Below are positions 17,618-25,972 of a stretch of 64,000 nt of DNA, piece after piece. Position numbers and translations under genes: made by a program. Source of the stretch: Pontibacter deserti (lineage in GTDB: Bacteria > Bacteroidota > Bacteroidia > Cytophagales > Hymenobacteraceae); NCBI RefSeq assembly GCF_023630255.1, contig NZ_JALPRS010000001.1:2356001-2420000 (forward strand). Reading direction: 5' to 3'. Below the pieces are notes generated by a model. It did no database searches and was not told the origin of the DNA. It worked only from the letters and a program-made list of their open reading frames with translations. Each line of letters starts with the position of its first letter. Positions within the stretch are counted from its first letter, which is position 1.

Positions 17618-19459
17618 ATGGCAACAAGGCTCACAGACTATACCCTGATCGGGAATTCACGTGCTGCCGCCCTGGTAAGCAATACAGGGTTTATAGATTG
17701 GTGTTGCCTTCCTGAATTTGACTCTCCAGCAGTTTTTGCAGCTATTTTAGATAAAGAGCGCGGTGGTTACTTTTCCATAACCCCTGTTGGCAACTATAGT
17801 TCGGAGCAGCGCTATGTGCCAGATTCCAACGTAGTGGAAACCATATTTGAAACTGCAACAGGTAAAGCCCGCCTTCTGGATGCCTTTACAGCCCATACAG
17901 AAGAAGACAAAAAACGTACGCTTTTCCCCGATCATGAAGTGCTTAGGATTGTGGAAGGCATCTCCGGAAAAATTAGTTTTAAGCTGGAATACGCTCCCGG
18001 AATTTACTATGGTAAAAGCACACCTCACCTGCACGACCGGAAAAAGTTTGGCATCCATTTCAACTGGAAAGAACACATTTATACCTTACTCAGCACCCTA
18101 CCACCTGGCCAGTTAACTCTTGCTGAAAACGAGCCGGGTAAAGCAACTGCTGAATTTGATGTCGGCCCAGGTGAACAGGTTATTTTTTCGTTTAGCTACT
18201 CCAACCAAAGCCCGGCTATACTTCCTGAGCTTAAACAAACAGGCCTGGAACGTATGCAGCAAACTATAAGCTTCTGGAAAAACTGGATCGGGAAATGTAG
18301 GTATGATGGCCTATATAAAGAAGAAGTAAAGCGGAGCGCATTGGCACTTAAACTATTGACCTACGCTCCTTCGGGTGCCATTATTGCTGCCCCTACCACC
18401 TCTTTACCCGAAAACCCCGGCGGCGAAAGAAACTGGGATTACCGTTACTGCTGGCTACGCGATGCCTCTTTTACCATCAGGGCTTTACTAAAGCTCGGGT
18501 ACGAAGAGGAAGCACACGCCTACATGAACTGGATCCTGCATGCTACCCGTCTGACACGCCCCAAACTACAGGTTGTATATTCTGTGTTCGGCCATGCCTC
18601 GTTGCCTGAACAAATACTTAACTGGTTGAAAGGCTACGCAGACTCCAAACCAGTGCGGGTTGGCAATGGGGCGGATAAGCAGTTCCAGCTAGATGTGTAT
18701 GGCGAAGTGCTGGATGCTGTTTTCACCTACTCTCCGCTGGTTAAAGAGTTTGACCGCGACTCCAGAAGGTTTGTGATCGGGCTGGGCAAGATCATCTGCG
18801 AAAACTGGAATAAGCCCGATAATGGCATCTGGGAAATACGATCTTCCAGCCTGCATCATACGCACTCCAAAGTAATGGCGTGGGCAGGCCTGGACAGGCT
18901 AATAAAGCTTATTGAAAAGTATAACTGGCCCTATGCACCGCTTGAAAAGTTTAGAGAAACGGCAGCAAGTATAAAAAACGCAATAGAGGATTCTGGTTAT
19001 AATAGAGAACTCAACTCCTATACCCACGAACTGAACGGTGATAAACTGGATGCCAGTCTGCTTGTTTTTCCGCTTGTGGGGTATTGCGAGGCCTCATCTC
19101 CCAGAATGATTTCTACTATAAAGCTGATAGAGGAGCGCCTAGCAGAAAACAGCCTGCTTTACCGCTACCTGAACCTGGAAGACGGGCTCTGTGGAAAGGA
19201 AGGCGCATTTGGCATCTGCAACTTTTGGCTGGTCGAAAATCTGGCAAGGATCGGGGAAATTGAAAAAGCCATGACCCTGTTTGATACTATAGTTAAGTGT
19301 GCTGGCCTTAATGGGCTTTTATCAGAAGAAATAGATCCTGCCACCTATGCGCTTTGGGGAAACTATCCGCAAGGCTTTACCCATATCGGGTTAATAAACG
19401 CTGCCTACGCTATAAACGAAGTATACCACAAAGCTCCTGTAAATCATGCATATCACTAA
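17618..19459 (+). CDS. glycoside hydrolase family 15 protein (glucoamylase/trehalase type)
   Basis: A 613-residue enzyme without signal peptide, thus probably cytosolic. The N-terminal beta domain starts RLTDYTLIGNSRAAALV and GFIDWCCLPEFDSPAVFA, a standard GH15 opening. The catalytic (alpha/alpha)6 barrel shows GGERNWDYRYCWLRDASF, and near the C-terminus LSEEIDPATYALWGNYPQG carries the general base Glu. The family cleaves terminal glucose from alpha-glucans or alpha,alpha-trehalose by inversion; which one applies here cannot be told. Its end overlaps the next gene by 14 bp, so the two are translationally linked. Confidence 0.93.
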   Translation: MATRLTDYTLIGNSRAAALVSNTGFIDWCCLPEFDSPAVFAAILDKERGGYFSITPVGNYSSEQRYVPDSNVVETIFETATGKARLLDAFTAHTEEDKKRTLFPDHEVLRIVEGISGKISFKLEYAPGIYYGKSTPHLHDRKKFGIHFNWKEHIYTLLSTLPPGQLTLAENEPGKATAEFDVGPGEQVIFSFSYSNQSPAILPELKQTGLERMQQTISFWKNWIGKCRYDGLYKEEVKRSALALKLLTYAPSGAIIAAPTTSLPENPGGERNWDYRYCWLRDASFTIRALLKLGYEEEAHAYMNWILHATRLTRPKLQVVYSVFGHASLPEQILNWLKGYADSKPVRVGNGADKQFQLDVYGEVLDAVFTYSPLVKEFDRDSRRFVIGLGKIICENWNKPDNGIWEIRSSSLHHTHSKVMAWAGLDRLIKLIEKYNWPYAPLEKFRETAASIKNAIEDSGYNRELNSYTHELNGDKLDASLLVFPLVGYCEASSPRMISTIKLIEERLAENSLLYRYLNLEDGLCGKEGAFGICNFWLVENLARIGEIEKAMTLFDTIVKCAGLNGLLSEEIDPATYALWGNYPQGFTHIGLINAAYAINEVYHKAPVNHAYH

Positions 19460-19916
19460 TTTACTTCTCTGGGGTTTTGCCGCCACACTTATACTTACTG
19501 TTCTGTTGTCAGTATCCCGGCCACTTGGCTTAACCCGCATGGACCTGCCTTTTATGCTGGGCACCCTTTTTACCTCCAATCGGGATAATGCTCCCTGGCT
19601 TGGCTTTCTAGCTCACCTGGCAATGGGTTGGCTATTCGCTTCGATCTATGTCGCAGCTTTTGAAAGTACCGGCCTGCAAACCTGGTGGTTCGGCGCAGCA
19701 ATTGGGCTGGTACATGCGGCATTTGTACTCACCGTCGGGCTTCAGATCATGAACTACATACACCCCCGAATGGCACGGCCTTACCAGGGGCCAACTCCGA
19801 CACGGCAACTGGAGCCACCTGGTTTTCTGGCATTAAACTATGGCAGTGGCACACCGCTTATAACCCTAATCGGGCATTTGGTTTATGGTGGTGTGCTGGG
19901 TGGTTTCTATAGTTAA
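19446..19916 (+). CDS. integral membrane protein of unknown function
   Basis: A 156-residue inner-membrane protein with four hydrophobic stretches (about residues 5-22, 54-70, 79-99 and 137-153). A conserved-looking segment, LDLPFMLGTLFTS-like (read as MDLPFMLGTLFTSNRD), follows the first helix. A polar loop with YQGPTPTRQLEPPGFLALN precedes the last. I recall similar proteins as hypothetical proteins in several phyla but know no function. The start ATG lies inside the GH15 gene (14-bp overlap), which argues for a common operon and possible co-function in the same stress or storage pathway. Confidence 0.72.
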   Translation: MHITNLLLWGFAATLILTVLLSVSRPLGLTRMDLPFMLGTLFTSNRDNAPWLGFLAHLAMGWLFASIYVAAFESTGLQTWWFGAAIGLVHAAFVLTVGLQIMNYIHPRMARPYQGPTPTRQLEPPGFLALNYGSGTPLITLIGHLVYGGVLGGFYS

Positions 19917-19986
19917 TTTGGCCAAACTACTTGGTTTAAGATCTTATACTTAATGAGCATCGATTGCCTGCTTTGATAGTTGTTTG

Positions 19987-20057
19987 GCAGGTGCACTTAT
20001 AGTATGGCTTTGGCGGAGAGTTATGAGCTTGAATGGTTTGGTAAGTTTACTCAGCAA
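19987..20057 (+). pseudogene. remnant of a MgtC/DUF4010-like gene end
   Basis: Nucleotides 19987-20045 align with the last 60 bp of the intact MgtC/DUF4010 gene (17486-17545) with one single-base gap. Both encode AGALI-W-W and then a ...LxWFGK ending. In the remnant the frame AGALIVWLW must shift to continue as ESYELEWFGKFTQQL before a stop at 20055-20057. No convincing upstream part remains, so this is a decayed fragment of a former paralogue or a partial duplication. Confidence 0.55.
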
Positions 20058-20096
20058 TTATGAGCTTTAATAAAGGATTTATGATGACTCAGTTTT

Positions 20097-20161
20097 TATA
20101 ACTTTACTTCCCGGCCGGTTGGTAAAACTTATTTTATACCGGACCGGGAAGTAAAGTTATA
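20097..20161. terminator. long hairpin between convergent genes
   Basis: A perfect 18-bp inverted repeat: TATAACTTTACTTCCCGG at 20097-20114 and its exact complement at 20144-20161, enclosing 29 nt that contain a second CCGGT/ACCGG pair. It lies 9 bp past the stop of the minus-strand barrel gene and 180 bp past the plus-strand membrane gene. It probably terminates the former and blocks read-through from the latter. Confidence 0.65.
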
Positions 20162-20170
20162 CCTAAAGTC

Positions 20171-20890
20171 TTACAGAATATAAGAAAGCTTAACTGCTGC
20201 GTTGAAGGTGTTCAAGCCCTGTTCTATAGTGCGGGTATAGGTCTTTGGCTGGTTATATTCGTCCTTGGAGTGAGTAACACGTTCAAACTCAGCAGAAGCA
20301 GAAAGAAGATTAGCTTCAAATCCGAGACCAAAGTGGCCAGATGTAAACTCTAACCCGGCACCAAAACCGTAGGCAAAGGTTTTGTCCTTCATGGCATCAT
20401 AGGTTTGTCTATCAAAAGCAGTTTCCAGATTGTAACTAGGTGAAGTATGAAAAGCCATACCTGCTGAAGCCTTTGCATACAAGAGCAGATTTACTGTACC
20501 TGACGAATGTAAGGGCGCTTTTAAATACACATCACCCAGTGCAAAGCTTGATTTCCAAGCGTCGCCAGATGCTTTGGTATAACTATAGTTTGTGTCTTTT
20601 CTATACTTCAGGTACTGGCTGCTGTTAAAATCGTTGCTGCGTCTGGCCCAGGTTGCACCAAGCCCAAAATGTTTACCCAAACCTTTGGTGTAGGAAAGTG
20701 ACAAGAGTGAGCCGTTCTTAGCAAAAGGTGGATTGGGTTCATCCCAGTCATCATTACCAAAATCACCGGCAGGATTAGCCAGACCATAGCTGATGCTGAA
20801 CTGGGAGCGTTTGTAATCTGTGGGCTGCTCCTGTGCAGTAGCAGTTAAAAACAGGCAGCTTAGGGCAAGTGTAAGTAAAGGTTTAATCAT
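20171..20890 (-). CDS. outer-membrane beta-barrel protein
   Basis: A 239-residue protein with a signal peptide (LLTLALSCLFLTATAQ, cleaved before EQP). The mature chain is an alternation of amphipathic beta strands with turns rich in Gly/Asn (FSISYGLANPAGDF, KGLGKHFGLGATWARR, FGLGFEANLLSASAEFERV) and ends FNAAVKLSYIL. The last hydrophobic strand is the usual signal for outer-membrane assembly. It resembles the porin-like OmpW/OmpA-barrel group with 8-10 strands; no function can be named. It is monocistronic, with the tRNA-Ser gene upstream on the same strand. Confidence 0.82.
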   Translation of the reverse strand: MIKPLLTLALSCLFLTATAQEQPTDYKRSQFSISYGLANPAGDFGNDDWDEPNPPFAKNGSLLSLSYTKGLGKHFGLGATWARRSNDFNSSQYLKYRKDTNYSYTKASGDAWKSSFALGDVYLKAPLHSSGTVNLLLYAKASAGMAFHTSPSYNLETAFDRQTYDAMKDKTFAYGFGAGLEFTSGHFGLGFEANLLSASAEFERVTHSKDEYNQPKTYTRTIEQGLNTFNAAVKLSYIL

Positions 20891-21123
20891 GTTATAATAG
20901 TTAAGTATGTTTTCAGAGCTATTAGAGTAAAGGCATACTAGAAAAGTAGCACTCTAATTGGCAGCAAAGAGATCCTGAGGAAGGAATACCTTAGCCAAGG
21001 TTGGGAAGCTGGCATACTTCATACACCAGACATCAATGTTTTGGATCTAAGTTTAACCTGCATTAAATATAGCAGAAAAAATATTTATGAAAGCAATAGA
21101 AATATGATAGGCCCTAAAACAAA

Positions 21124-21151
21124 AAAGCCTGAGCTTCACAGCTCAGGCTTT
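21124..21151 (-). terminator. terminator of tRNA-Ser
   Basis: An 11-bp stem AAAGCCTGAGC / GCTCAGGCTTT with a 6-nt loop and, on the minus strand, a following T-rich tract. It begins 1 nt after the tRNA 3' end. Confidence 0.8.
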
Positions 21152-21152
21152 G

Positions 21153-21237
21153 CAGAGAGTGAGGGATTCGAACCCCCGGACCTGTTACAGTCAACGGTTT
21201 TCAAGACCGCCGCGTTCGACCACTCCGCCAACTCTCT
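21153..21237 (-). tRNA. tRNA-Ser (anticodon TGA)
   Basis: An 85-nt class II tRNA read on the minus strand. The acceptor stem AGAGAGT pairs with ACTCTCT, with discriminator G. The D-arm has GGCGGAGTGGTCGAACG. The anticodon loop CTTGAAA carries TGA (complement of 21201-21203). A long variable arm follows, as in serine tRNAs, and the T-arm has GGGGGTTCGAATCCCTC. CCA is not encoded. The anticodon reads UCN codons, chiefly UCA. Confidence 0.96.
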
Positions 21238-21341
21238 GTAATTAATCGTGCAGCAAAAGTATAGCACTGCGCCGAATTTTCAAAACTATACGGCAATATT
21301 TTTTACTGGTTTTGGCGCTTAAAGTATAAACTCCTGATTCA

Positions 21342-21363
21342 GAAGTATAAAATTTTATACTTC
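21342..21363. repeat. 22-bp perfect palindrome of signature words
   Basis: GAAGTATAAAA followed directly by TTTTATACTTC. It lies 14 bp past the stop codon of the YihY gene and may act as a weak terminator. It is the clearest case of two opposing AAGTATA words. Confidence 0.6.
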
Positions 21364-21376
21364 ATGGCATTCTCTT

Positions 21377-22339
21377 CTACACTGCTGGTTCAGCAATTTT
21401 AGTTTTGCGACGAACCAAACGCTTGGTCACAGAATCTATACTTACATTTATCTCAAAACCTAGTATCAGAATCATCGAGATAAAGTCCAGCCAGATCATC
21501 AAACCTATCAGAGCCCCGATAGACCCGTAGAATTTGTTATAGGTATCGAAAGCGCTGATGTACATCGAAAAGATCATCGACACCAGGAAGATGAGCCCCG
21601 TTGCTACCACAGCCCCCGCCGAGAAGAAAGGCCATTTATCTTCAATAGCCGGCACATAATAGTAAATAAGCGAAGTAGCCAGCAAAAACAGCAACACAAT
21701 GGCCACATACTTCAGGATCACGATCAAAGTATAGGTATAGCTCTCGGTTACTACTTCATAGAATACCAGCGCATCCAGAATCCATTGCCCGAAGAAGATA
21801 GCTGCTACCGCCGTAAAAAGTATAAGTGATAAGGCTACTGTAAGCAGCGTGGCGATAAGGCGCTTTTTGAAGTAGGTGCGTTTATAAAAGGTATGGTACT
21901 TCTTATCAAAAGCATCCATCAGCGACATTATACCATTTGTAGAAAGTATAAGCGCAAACAAAAAACCGAAGGATAAAAGACCACCTCGTGGTTTGTTCAC
22001 AATATCTTCTATAGTTCCGTAAGCCACCGTATACATTTCGGCAGGCAGGAAATCCGAAATAAAATTGAGGATGCTCTCGCTCAGGTCCAGCGACAATACA
22101 CTCGGGATGTATGGGATGAGCGTGAAAAGGAAAATTATACTTGGGAAAATAGCCAGGGTAAAGTTAAACGCCATATAAGAAGCGCGCTTGGTAATGGAGT
22201 CTAAGCGGAGCTCGCCCAGCAGCACATCAGCCACCTCGTACACCGACGACTGCCCATTATTAAACCGCCACCTTTTCAGGAAAACGATAAACTTACGGTA
22301 GGCCCTGCGGCGCTTCAGGTATTGGTGGTTTAACTTCAT
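21377..22339 (-). CDS. YihY/virulence factor BrkB family membrane protein
   Basis: A 320-residue inner-membrane protein with six hydrophobic segments. The family signature is visible in the first half (TKRASYMAFNFTLAIFPSII, then PRGGLLSFGFLFALILSTNG) and in the second (GSIGALIGLMIWLDFISMIL). The family was once called ribonuclease BN because of E. coli Yihy, but that activity belongs to another gene; a transport role is suspected. The start overlaps the stop of the thioesterase gene by 4 bp (ATGA), so the two are translationally coupled. Confidence 0.93.
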   Translation of the reverse strand: MKLNHQYLKRRRAYRKFIVFLKRWRFNNGQSSVYEVADVLLGELRLDSITKRASYMAFNFTLAIFPSIIFLFTLIPYIPSVLSLDLSESILNFISDFLPAEMYTVAYGTIEDIVNKPRGGLLSFGFLFALILSTNGIMSLMDAFDKKYHTFYKRTYFKKRLIATLLTVALSLILFTAVAAIFFGQWILDALVFYEVVTESYTYTLIVILKYVAIVLLFLLATSLIYYYVPAIEDKWPFFSAGAVVATGLIFLVSMIFSMYISAFDTYNKFYGSIGALIGLMIWLDFISMILILGFEINVSIDSVTKRLVRRKTKIAEPAV

Positions 22340-22749
22340 TCGCTAAAATACGAGTCCATTTTCTGGTGTATCAGTTCCGGCACTGCGGTTGGGCGGCCGG
22401 TCTGCATATCCACAAACACCATGGTAGTTTCGCCTACATTCAGCAGCGTTTGTTCCTCGTTGTATACTTCGTATTCAAACTTTATACGAGTACCATGCGG
22501 CTTATGCTTTAGCAGCAGCTTTATTGTCAGCAGGTCATCGTATTTAGCCGGACGGATATATTTGCATTTCAGTTCCAGTACAGGCATCATGGTTCCGGTA
22601 GCTTCCATCTCCTTATAATGGATGCCCAGCCGGCGAAACACCTCGGTACGTGCTACCTCATAATAAGCCGCATAATTGCCATAGTATACATAGCCCATCT
22701 GGTCGGTTTCGGCATAGCGCACCCGTATCTGTACTTCGGATTCAAACAT
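22336..22749 (-). CDS. acyl-CoA thioesterase, YbgC/4HBT hot-dog fold
   Basis: A 137-residue single hot-dog-domain thioesterase that hydrolyses acyl-CoA or acyl-ACP thioesters. The active-site motif is ETDQMGYVYYGNYAAYYEVA at about residues 14-33, with the catalytic Asp16. The central strand carries LELKCKYIRPAKYDDLL. The length fits the YbgC group. It precedes and overlaps the YihY gene. In Proteobacteria YbgC sits with the Tol-Pal genes; here no tol gene is near, so the physiological substrate is open. Confidence 0.92.
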   Translation of the reverse strand: MFESEVQIRVRYAETDQMGYVYYGNYAAYYEVARTEVFRRLGIHYKEMEATGTMMPVLELKCKYIRPAKYDDLLTIKLLLKHKPHGTRIKFEYEVYNEEQTLLNVGETTMVFVDMQTGRPTAVPELIHQKMDSYFSE

Positions 22750-22753
22750 ATTG

Positions 22754-22836
22754 ATTACCAGTTGTTGATTGTTGATTGCTATCTGCTATAGTTGATTTTA
22801 TACTTTCAACAACCAGCAATTAACAATCAACAATCA
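22754..22836. repeat. AT-rich inverted repeat pair
   Basis: Units GTTGATTGTTGATTG at about 22760-22776 face ATTAACAATCAACAATCAA at about 22816-22835. The architecture matches the GAATTA-type pairs elsewhere in the window although the unit differs. It fills the whole gap between mltG and the thioesterase gene. Confidence 0.5.
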
Positions 22837-22839
22837 ATG

Positions 22840-23910
22840 TTATTTCATGATCTTTCGCTCGTTCAGCGCTTTCTGGTAGCGGCGGGCGTTGGCCTGGTGT
22901 TCCGCTACATTTGTAGCAAAACTATGATACCCTGAGAAATCCTCTTTCGCACAGAAGTAGATGTAGTCGTGTACTTCAGGGTTCAGCACCGCATCTATAC
23001 TTGAGATGTTTGGTACATTAATTGGTCCCGGAGGCAAACCTTTATACCTGTAAGTGTTATAAGGAGAATCGTGGCGCAAGTGCACGTTCAGTACACGGCG
23101 GATGGTAAAATCGCCAACGGCAAACACCACGGTCGGGTCGGCCTGTAATAGCATCCCTTTTTCCAGTCGGTTCAGGTAAACGCCGGCCACGCGTGGCTTT
23201 TCATCGTTTTTTATAGTTTCAGCCTGCACAATTGAGGCAAGCGTAGATACTTCCTGCTGCGATAAGCCAAGTGCTTCCGCTTTGTCCAAACGTTCAGGAG
23301 TCCAGAACTTATCATACTCTGTTTTCATACGCTCCATCAGCTCTTTAGCTGTAATGGTCCAGTATACTTCGTATGTATTCGGGATAAACAAGCTTACTAC
23401 ATTGTTCGTGTCGAAGTCCAGCGTTTCGAGATACTCCGGGTCATTAAGCAGTGCGTTTATCTCTTCTTCGGATGGCTCAATTTCGGCAGCCAGCTTTTCG
23501 GCCAACTGGCTACGCAGGCGCACGTTGGTAAAAGTTAATTTTACAGGTGTTTGCTGCCCCAGGCGCAGCACCCCAACTAACTGGCGGTTACCCCAGCCAT
23601 CTTCCAGTTTATAACGTCCCGGTTTTACCAGTTTGTCATAATCCATCAGTTTCGCCATAAAACGCAGCGACAGCGGATCGATAATGACACCACTTGCTTC
23701 AATGGAATCCATTGCCTGCTCGTAGGTTGCCCCGGTCGGGATATACACATAGGTATCCTGATCTTTGGTATCCACATTATCGGTATACACGATCTGGTAC
23801 GCGTAATAAGAGAAGGATACAAACAGCAGCACAAACAGCACCGACAAAGCAGGTATTACCTTACTCTTCTCTTTTTTCTTTCTTTTGGGTGTAGCCACTT
23901 TTTTAGCCAT
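22840..23910 (-). CDS. mltG: endolytic murein transglycosylase MltG
   Basis: An inner-membrane lytic transglycosylase that cuts nascent glycan strands and so sets their length. From the ATG at 23908-23910 it has 356 residues. A GTG at 23928 would add 6 and is less likely. A very basic N-terminus (KKVATPKRKKKEKSK) precedes one membrane anchor (about 21-42). The YceG/MltG catalytic domain shows TLASIVQAETIKNDEKPRVA, NRLEKGMLLQADPTV, YNTYRYKGLPPGPI and, near the end, GYHSFATNVAEHQ. All are standard positions. A TATTTTTG -7 box lies at 23969-23976 upstream. Confidence 0.95.
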   Translation of the reverse strand: MAKKVATPKRKKKEKSKVIPALSVLFVLLFVSFSYYAYQIVYTDNVDTKDQDTYVYIPTGATYEQAMDSIEASGVIIDPLSLRFMAKLMDYDKLVKPGRYKLEDGWGNRQLVGVLRLGQQTPVKLTFTNVRLRSQLAEKLAAEIEPSEEEINALLNDPEYLETLDFDTNNVVSLFIPNTYEVYWTITAKELMERMKTEYDKFWTPERLDKAEALGLSQQEVSTLASIVQAETIKNDEKPRVAGVYLNRLEKGMLLQADPTVVFAVGDFTIRRVLNVHLRHDSPYNTYRYKGLPPGPINVPNISSIDAVLNPEVHDYIYFCAKEDFSGYHSFATNVAEHQANARRYQKALNERKIMK

Positions 23911-24149
23911 AGTAATGTGTAAAGGCACTGGTGTAAGTATAGGTTCCGGCCCTTTTTAATTCAACCGACAAAAATAACACTTATGTTCCTAATTGCGAAT
24001 GGGTGGATGTGTGATTGAGAGAATTATCTTTGCAAAACTGCCTTAGCAGCACCAAAGCCAGGTATAACCGCTGTTACTGACAAGCATAACGATTGAGGCC
24101 TTATTTGAGTATGCTTACTTTATACTTACAAAACAACCAGAAATAAACT

Positions 24150-24776
24150 ATGAGCAACGCCATCTTTTTACAGATCCACCCGGACAACCCACAGGACAAA
24201 AAAATACGTGAAGCGGTGGAAGTGCTGCGCAATGGCGGCGTGATCATCTACCCGACGGACACTATTTACGGCATGGGCTGCGACATACACAATGCGCGTG
24301 CCATAGAGCGTGTGTGCCAGATTAAAGGCGTAAAACCTGATAAAGTAAATCTGTCTTTCATCTGCTCGGACCTTACCCACATCTCAGACTACGCGAAGAT
24401 TGACACCCCTACTTATAAAGTAATGAAAAAGGCGTTGCCTGGGCCGTTCACGTTTGTATTAGATGCGACCAGCAATGTACCTAAGTATGCCAGTGCCAAA
24501 AAGAAAACGGTAGGTATTCGGGTACCAGACAACAACATTGCCCTGGCGCTGGTGCGTGAATTAGGAAACCCTATACTTTCTACCTCCATCCGCGATGAAG
24601 ACGAAGTACTGGAATACAGCACAGACCCTGAACTGATTTATGAGAAGTATAGAAACCTGGTTGATGTTGTAATAGATGGCGGACCGGGCAACAACGTAGC
24701 CTCGACAGTGGTAGATGCATCCAACAACTTTGAAGTACTAAGACAGGGAGCAGGCGATATTGAAGACTATCTTTAA
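24150..24776 (+). CDS. yciO: Sua5/YciO/YrdC-family protein, YciO type
   Basis: A 208-residue protein of the YrdC-like dsRNA-binding fold. TsaC/Sua5 members make threonylcarbamoyl-AMP for t6A in tRNA. The opening FLQIHPDNPQDKKIREAVEV, then IIYPTDTIYGMGCD, and later GIRVPDNN with NPILSTSI, align with E. coli YciO along the whole length. YciO is the paralogue whose role is less certain. Without knowing whether a separate tsaC exists in the genome I cannot say which job it does. An imperfect 11-bp hairpin (24777-24818) follows, between it and the convergent acyltransferase gene. Confidence 0.88.
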   Translation: MSNAIFLQIHPDNPQDKKIREAVEVLRNGGVIIYPTDTIYGMGCDIHNARAIERVCQIKGVKPDKVNLSFICSDLTHISDYAKIDTPTYKVMKKALPGPFTFVLDATSNVPKYASAKKKTVGIRVPDNNIALALVRELGNPILSTSIRDEDEVLEYSTDPELIYEKYRNLVDVVIDGGPGNNVASTVVDASNNFEVLRQGAGDIEDYL

Positions 24777-24825
24777 GAGTACTGAGTTAGTTATTTTAGA
24801 AAATGAGACTCAGCACTCGTGCCTC

Positions 24826-25716
24826 TTAACTAGCGACCTCCGGTCGCTTATGTTTCCAGCGCTTGTGGGTCCAGAGGTAATCGGCAGGAGCCCGTCGAAT
24901 GGCAGCTTCAAGCTTTCGGGCAAAAATCTCTGTAATCGGAACAGCATCTGATGTACCATCAGATATAACTTCAAAAGTTAAAGTATAATATCCGCGGTTG
25001 GTTCGTTTTATATCCAGGAACAGGACCGGGTACTTAAATTTTTTAGCCAGCTTTTCGGCCCCTTCATAAAAAGGCGTATCCTGGTTCAGGAAAGTTGTCC
25101 AGAAAGTGATCTCGCTTTTAAGAGGAGTTTGGTCGGAGAGCATGGCAATAACGCGGGGCACTTTCCGGTTAGCAGCAAAATCGCGTAGCGTGTCTTTCAT
25201 TTTAATGAGCCTGGCGCCCAACCGGCTCCGCGTTCTAAGCATAAAATCCTCAAAAAACGGGTTATTTAAAGGTTTATAAACCCCCTCAGCCGGAAAATCA
25301 AACTGTACTGCCCCAGCCGAAAGTACCCACTCCCAGTTACAGGAATGTGAACCCATAGTGATTACAGGCGTACCTCTTTTCACAAAATCATCCAGCACCT
25401 CCTGGTTTGCAAAAACTATACGCCGCTCCATTTCCTCCCTGTTCATAGAGCGCAACTTCAGTATTTCTACTACTATATCAGCAAATTGCTGGTAAAAGGC
25501 TTTGGCTATACTTTGTATTTCTTCTTCGGATTTCTTGGGAAAAGAATTACGCAGGTTAGTTAAAACTACTTTTTTACGATACCCTACAACATGATAAACT
25601 ATAAAGTATAGCAGATCTGACAGCAAGTATAAAACCGGCAACGGCAACAACGATAAACCTTTGAGCACTAGCCCAAGCGGATAATAATAAAAAGGTATTT
25701 GCTGATCTTTGGCCAT
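24826..25716 (-). CDS. lysophospholipid/lipid A acyltransferase (LpxL/HtrB family)
   Basis: A 296-residue membrane-bound acyltransferase from the ATG at 25714-25716; a GTG-type extension of 9 residues upstream is less likely. One or two hydrophobic segments lie near the N-terminus (PLGLVLKGLSLLPLPVLYLL). The catalytic HX4E motif is GSHSCNWEW. A second block, VIAMLSDQTPLKS, corresponds to the substrate-binding region. The C-terminus contains YLWTHKRWKHKRP, a hallmark of LpxL/LpxM enzymes that add secondary acyl chains to lipid A at the inner membrane. Acyl chain length is not predictable. Confidence 0.92.
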   Translation of the reverse strand: MAKDQQIPFYYYPLGLVLKGLSLLPLPVLYLLSDLLYFIVYHVVGYRKKVVLTNLRNSFPKKSEEEIQSIAKAFYQQFADIVVEILKLRSMNREEMERRIVFANQEVLDDFVKRGTPVITMGSHSCNWEWVLSAGAVQFDFPAEGVYKPLNNPFFEDFMLRTRSRLGARLIKMKDTLRDFAANRKVPRVIAMLSDQTPLKSEITFWTTFLNQDTPFYEGAEKLAKKFKYPVLFLDIKRTNRGYYTLTFEVISDGTSDAVPITEIFARKLEAAIRRAPADYLWTHKRWKHKRPEVAS

Positions 25717-25751
25717 AGTGCTTAACTGCCCGTAAAGGTACAACCTAAGTT

Positions 25752-25972
25752 TAATTACGAATTAAGAATTACGAATTAAGAATTAGAAATTGCTTATGGG
25801 TAATGAAATTAAACAGCGGAAAGAGAAACAACCATATCAATAAAGTATAAGCAAAGCTTTCGTCTTAAAACTATTTCAGTTTTATTAGCAAAATAATCAA
25901 CTTTAGCTATGGCTCTGTTTTCTGGCTACCGCCATTCTTAATTTCTAATTTTTAATTCCTAATTCATAATTT
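25752..25972. repeat. AT-rich inverted repeat pair
   Basis: Tandem units ATTACGAATTAAGA at 25752-25791 face inverted copies at 25937-25972 (CTTAATTTCTAATTTTTAAT). The right arm touches the TTG start codon of the WbqC gene. About 145 bp of ordinary AT-rich sequence with one AAGTATA word lies between. Confidence 0.55.

Noticed and set aside
21041-21241. Open frame of 66 codons on the plus strand
   Set aside because: Its second half is the complement of tRNA-Ser and the terminator; no coding character.
25752-25972. Possible CRISPR-like array of short repeats
   Set aside because: Units are only about 7-14 bp, imperfect, without unique spacers, and arranged as an inverted pair.
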